From the NCBI GenBank assembly GCA_040394195.1, contig JBEBSR010000074.1, positions 1 through 8,466 of the forward strand: 8,466 nt of DNA, read 5' to 3'. This document shows positions 5,546 to 8,466 of this stretch, piece after piece. The DNA comes from Wohlfahrtiimonas larvae_A (GTDB lineage Bacteria; Pseudomonadota; Gammaproteobacteria; Cardiobacteriales; Wohlfahrtiimonadaceae). The translations under genes were made by a program, and so were the position numbers. Numbering within the stretch: position 1 is the stretch's first letter; the number at the start of each line of letters is the position of its first letter. The notes under the pieces were generated by a model that ran no database searches, had not been told where the DNA came from, and saw only the letters and a program-made list of their open reading frames with translations.

Positions 5546-7078
5546 TTAAGCAATTGGCGGAGTATATGTTCCGTTCGCAATGGAATCTTTAATGCGATCA
5601 GCTTCTGCTTGAACTTGTGACAAGAGATTTTGAACATTTTCCAAAGTTGCGATTGGGCTTAATGTTGTCATTTTTAATGATTGAACATCACCCACTTTTG
5701 TTACGCCGATATTTGCTTCACCACGTGCAAATAGTTCATCTGCCACGTTTTGATTCAAATTATCTACGAACTCAGCAGGATAACCTTCAGGCACAACGCG
5801 GAATAACACTGATGCGAATTGTGGTTCAACCAACAATTCTAAACCATCTGTTGCTTTAATATAATCTGCAACATCACGTGTTAATTTCACGCCATGATCA
5901 ATCATCGAACCATACAACTCTTCACCTAATGCTTCCACTGTCATCCATAATTTCAACGCATCAAAACGGCGAGTTGTTTGTAAGGATTTAGACACAAGAT
6001 TTGGCACGCCATGTTCTTCATCATAAGCTGAGTTCAAATATTCAGCTTCATAATGCATATAACGATAGTTTGCTTCATCTTTCAGTAAGAAAGCACCACA
6101 TGAAATGGTTTGGAAATAGTGCTTATGGAAATCCAATGTTACAGAATCAGACAATTCCAAGCCATCCAACATTGCACGATATTCATTCGATAAAATCAAA
6201 GCACCGCCCCAAGCTGCATCAATGTGCATCCAAGCACCATATTGATCAGCAATATTTCGGATCTCTTTCATTGGGTCGATTGCGCCTGCATCTGTTGTGC
6301 CCGCTGTTGCCACGATACATGCAACAATTTTGCCATCTGCTTTTAGATCAGCCATTGTTTTCGCTAATGCGACAGTATCAATTTGTGCATTGCTATTTAC
6401 AGGAACTGTCACAACTGATTGAAAACCCATACCCATCATTGCTAGATTTTTCTGTACAGAAAAATGCGCATTTTCAGAACATACGAATTTCACATTGCGC
6501 ATCGCTTCACTTGGAATACCATCACGCTGAACAGACCAAGGTTTCCCATTGTCATCTTTCCAGTTTTTAGCAATACAAGCATCACGTGCTAACAAAATGC
6601 CCATCAAGTTCGATTGTGTGCCACCTGATGTGAATACGCCAGCTTGCCCTTCTCCATAACCAACTTTTTGACGAAGCCAATCAATTAATTGCACTTCCAT
6701 CAATGATCCTGCTGGGCTTTGATCCCATGAATCCATTGATTGATTAGTGGCATTGATTAATACTTCAGCAATTTGGCTCGTGACCATTGTTGGACAATGT
6801 AAGTGCGCCAATGAATGTGGATGATGAACTTTCAAACTTTTGTTTAAGAAAAGCTCCACCATGCGATCCAATGACTTTTGTACGCCCATGCCTTCTTTAG
6901 AAGGTTGAAACGCGATCTCTTTGCGGAGCGCTTTAATGCTGCCGCCCGTGTACATTTTTTCGTTTTGCAACCATGCAGAAACAGCTTCCACTGCTTCGCC
7001 CATCGCTGACTGATAGTCAGCGATGGATTGTGCATCATTGCAGAACAATGCCTTACGGTGTTCTGCAAAATCTGCCAT
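5546..7078 (-). CDS. ddc: L-2,4-diaminobutyrate decarboxylase
   Basis: Ddc removes CO2 from L-2,4-diaminobutyrate to give 1,3-diaminopropane, using pyridoxal phosphate in the cytoplasm. The 510 residues cover a full group II decarboxylase. Visible motifs are HHPHSLAHLHCPT (85-97), the cofactor phosphate-binding FTSGGTQSNLM (149-159), H205 in SENAHFS (the residue that stacks on the PLP ring), D287 in HIDAAWGG (PLP nitrogen contact) and K319 in DFHKHYF (Schiff-base lysine). The sequence reads very close to Acinetobacter Ddc, which separates it from glutamate or aromatic amino-acid decarboxylases. The ATG follows the dat stop with only two bases between. Its AGGAG (7086-7090) lies inside the last codons of dat, so translation is probably coupled. 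A strong terminator follows. In Acinetobacter baumannii this pathway is needed for surface motility. Confidence 0.95.
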   Translation of the reverse strand: MADFAEHRKALFCNDAQSIADYQSAMGEAVEAVSAWLQNEKMYTGGSIKALRKEIAFQPSKEGMGVQKSLDRMVELFLNKSLKVHHPHSLAHLHCPTMVTSQIAEVLINATNQSMDSWDQSPAGSLMEVQLIDWLRQKVGYGEGQAGVFTSGGTQSNLMGILLARDACIAKNWKDDNGKPWSVQRDGIPSEAMRNVKFVCSENAHFSVQKNLAMMGMGFQSVVTVPVNSNAQIDTVALAKTMADLKADGKIVACIVATAGTTDAGAIDPMKEIRNIADQYGAWMHIDAAWGGALILSNEYRAMLDGLELSDSVTLDFHKHYFQTISCGAFLLKDEANYRYMHYEAEYLNSAYDEEHGVPNLVSKSLQTTRRFDALKLWMTVEALGEELYGSMIDHGVKLTRDVADYIKATDGLELLVEPQFASVLFRVVPEGYPAEFVDNLNQNVADELFARGEANIGVTKVGDVQSLKMTTLSPIATLENVQNLLSQVQAEADRIKDSIANGTYTPPIA

Positions 7079-7080
7079 AT

Positions 7081-8454
7081 TTAAGCTCCTCTCACCATTG
7101 TTAATGCTTCCGCGACTGCTTTCTTAAAGCGAACAATCACTTCTTCACACTCAGCTTGAGTAATAATCAATGGGCACAATAAACGAATTACTGTACCGTT
7201 ACGACCACCTTTCTCTAACAATAATTTGTTATTGAAACATGCCGTTTGGATCGCCGCTGACAATTTAGAATCGCCAGGGAATAATCCCATATGATCTGCT
7301 TTTTGGGTTTCATCTACAATTTCAATACCGATCATCAAACCGCGACCGCGCACATTGCCAATGCATGGAAATTCTTTAGATAAATTTTTCAATTCAGCTT
7401 GTAAGAAATCACCACGTTCTTGTGCATTTTGCGCCAAGTTTTGTTCTTTGATCATTTTGATTGTTGCTAAACCTGTTGCCATAGCCAGTTGATTGCCACG
7501 AAAAGTTCCAGTGTGACCTGCTGGCTGCCAAGCATCAAACTTACGTTTAATACCTAATACTGCCAAAGGCAAACTGCCACCCACCGCTTTTGACATCACA
7601 ATAATGTCAGGCTCAATTCCTGCTTGTTCAAAAGCAAACATCTTTCCTGAACGTCCAAAACCTGCTTGAACTTCATCAAGAATTAACACAATGTCGTGCT
7701 TCTGAGTGACTTCACGGATTTTCTTTAACCATTTCACAGGTGCTGAAACAACGCCGCCTTCCCCTTGAATTGCTTCAAGAATCACAGCTGCTGGTTTTGT
7801 TACGCCGCTTTCGACATCTTCAATGAAGTTTTCGAAATAATATGTCAAAGCATCAATACCAGCTTCTCCGCCTAAACCGAGCGGACAGCGATATTCATGC
7901 GGATATGGCATAAATTGCACACCTGGCATTAAACCATTGACTGCATTTTTTGCAGATAGGTTGCCTGTTACGGATAAAGACCCATGAGTCATACCATGGA
8001 AACCACCTGAAAAACTGATAATGGTATTACGACCAGTATAAGTTTTTGCAAGCTTCATTGCTGCTTCTGTTCCATCTGCACCAGACGGTCCACAAAACTG
8101 TAAGCAATACTCTTCTTTGCCTCCCGGCAATTGTTCAAGTAATGCCTCAGTAAAAGCATCCTTTAAAGGCGTTGTTAAATCTAAAGTATGTAGTGGCAAA
8201 CCACTTGTTAAAGTATCTTGGATACTTTTAATAACCACAGGATGATTATGGCCTAATGCCAATGTTCCTGCCCCAGCTAAACAATCTAGGTACTTAGTAC
8301 CTTCCACATCGGTAACCCAACAACCTAAAGCTTCTGCTATAACCAACGGTAATTTCCGTGGATAACTACGAACATTTGATTCCATTTGACTTTGGCGGGC
8401 CAAATAGTATTCGTTAGAAGGATTAGTGGCAGGGTTTACAGAAAAAACGCTCAT
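7081..8454 (-). CDS. dat: L-2,4-diaminobutyrate:2-oxoglutarate 4-aminotransferase
   Basis: Dat moves the amino group of glutamate to L-aspartate 4-semialdehyde, giving L-2,4-diaminobutyrate, the substrate of the next gene, ddc. It is a cytoplasmic class III (omega-type) aminotransferase of 457 residues, normal length. Motifs visible: GPSGADGTEAA (122-132) binding the PLP phosphate, GFHGMTHGS (151-159), E227 in ILEAIQGEGG, D260-E261 in LDEVQAGFGRSG and the Schiff-base K289 in MSKAVGGSLPLAV, then HTGTFRGN (314-321). The N-terminus, NEYYLARQSQMESNVRSYPR, is characteristic of the Acinetobacter-type enzyme and separates it from ornithine or GABA transaminases. The start ATG 8454 agrees with this family start; only 12 bases upstream are in the window and no Shine-Dalgarno is evident there. 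Promoter and any regulator lie off the right edge. Confidence 0.95.
   Translation of the reverse strand: MSVFSVNPATNPSNEYYLARQSQMESNVRSYPRKLPLVIAEALGCWVTDVEGTKYLDCLAGAGTLALGHNHPVVIKSIQDTLTSGLPLHTLDLTTPLKDAFTEALLEQLPGGKEEYCLQFCGPSGADGTEAAMKLAKTYTGRNTIISFSGGFHGMTHGSLSVTGNLSAKNAVNGLMPGVQFMPYPHEYRCPLGLGGEAGIDALTYYFENFIEDVESGVTKPAAVILEAIQGEGGVVSAPVKWLKKIREVTQKHDIVLILDEVQAGFGRSGKMFAFEQAGIEPDIIVMSKAVGGSLPLAVLGIKRKFDAWQPAGHTGTFRGNQLAMATGLATIKMIKEQNLAQNAQERGDFLQAELKNLSKEFPCIGNVRGRGLMIGIEIVDETQKADHMGLFPGDSKLSAAIQTACFNNKLLLEKGGRNGTVIRLLCPLIITQAECEEVIVRFKKAVAEALTMVRGA
7086..7090 (-). promoter_or_regulatory. ddc ribosome binding site inside the end of dat
   Basis: On the minus strand AGGAG lies within the final GGA-GCT codons of dat, seven bases before the ddc ATG. 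Ribosomes finishing dat would therefore be placed directly on the ddc start, which fits balanced production of two consecutive enzymes. Confidence 0.75.
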
Positions 8455-8466
8455 ATCGAATTACCA

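Noticed and set aside
6001..6570. Long plus-strand open frame of 189 codons inside ddc
   Set aside because: It lies wholly antisense to a well-conserved decarboxylase with every catalytic motif, and its His/Leu/Ser-rich translation looks like the shadow of the other strand. The same applies to the plus-strand frames within 385-1091, 2310-2525, 4456-4704 and 5617-5859.

Overview
The window looks like chromosomal DNA of an AT-rich gammaproteobacterium. The main clue is the right-hand gene pair: 2,4-diaminobutyrate aminotransferase (Dat) followed by 2,4-diaminobutyrate decarboxylase (Ddc), whose sequences read very much like the Acinetobacter pair. Related genes occur in other Moraxellaceae and in groups such as Ignatzschineria and Wohlfahrtiimonas, so the genus stays open. 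The periplasmic cyclohexadienyl dehydratase (PheC) and the signal peptides fit a Gram-negative cell.

Layout, left to right. Positions 1-244 (minus) hold the N-terminal 81 codons of a PstS-type phosphate-binding protein that runs off the left edge. Positions 343-1086 (minus) encode a secreted protein of unknown function, with a hairpin over its ribosome binding site. It is divergent from pheC (1246-2016, plus). pheC converges on a NERD nuclease-helicase fusion (2115-3902, minus); the convergent gap holds a terminator and a second, overlapping hairpin. A beta-carbonic anhydrase (4086-4727, minus) follows, with its own strong terminator. Positions 4728-5545 are a patchy accessory stretch: a 129-residue acidic small protein of about 22% GC (4959-5348, minus), with short coding-like scraps on both sides. 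Positions 5546-8454 (minus) are the dat-ddc operon, ended by a terminator whose stem and flanks closely resemble the one behind the helicase.

How the genes work together. Dat and Ddc act in sequence: aspartate semialdehyde to 2,4-diaminobutyrate to 1,3-diaminopropane. PheC supplies phenylpyruvate or phenylalanine, probably in the periplasm. PstS belongs to phosphate uptake, and the carbonic anhydrase supplies bicarbonate. These are separate housekeeping or metabolic units. The accessory part is the NERD-helicase and the AT-rich small gene with its debris. No complete new multi-gene system is evident. The best leads are the RBS-masking hairpin, the orphan immunity-like gene in its scarred locus, and the stand-alone NERD-helicase.

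No intergenic stretch exceeds 300 bases. I saw no tRNA, rRNA, CRISPR array, insertion sequence or origin.
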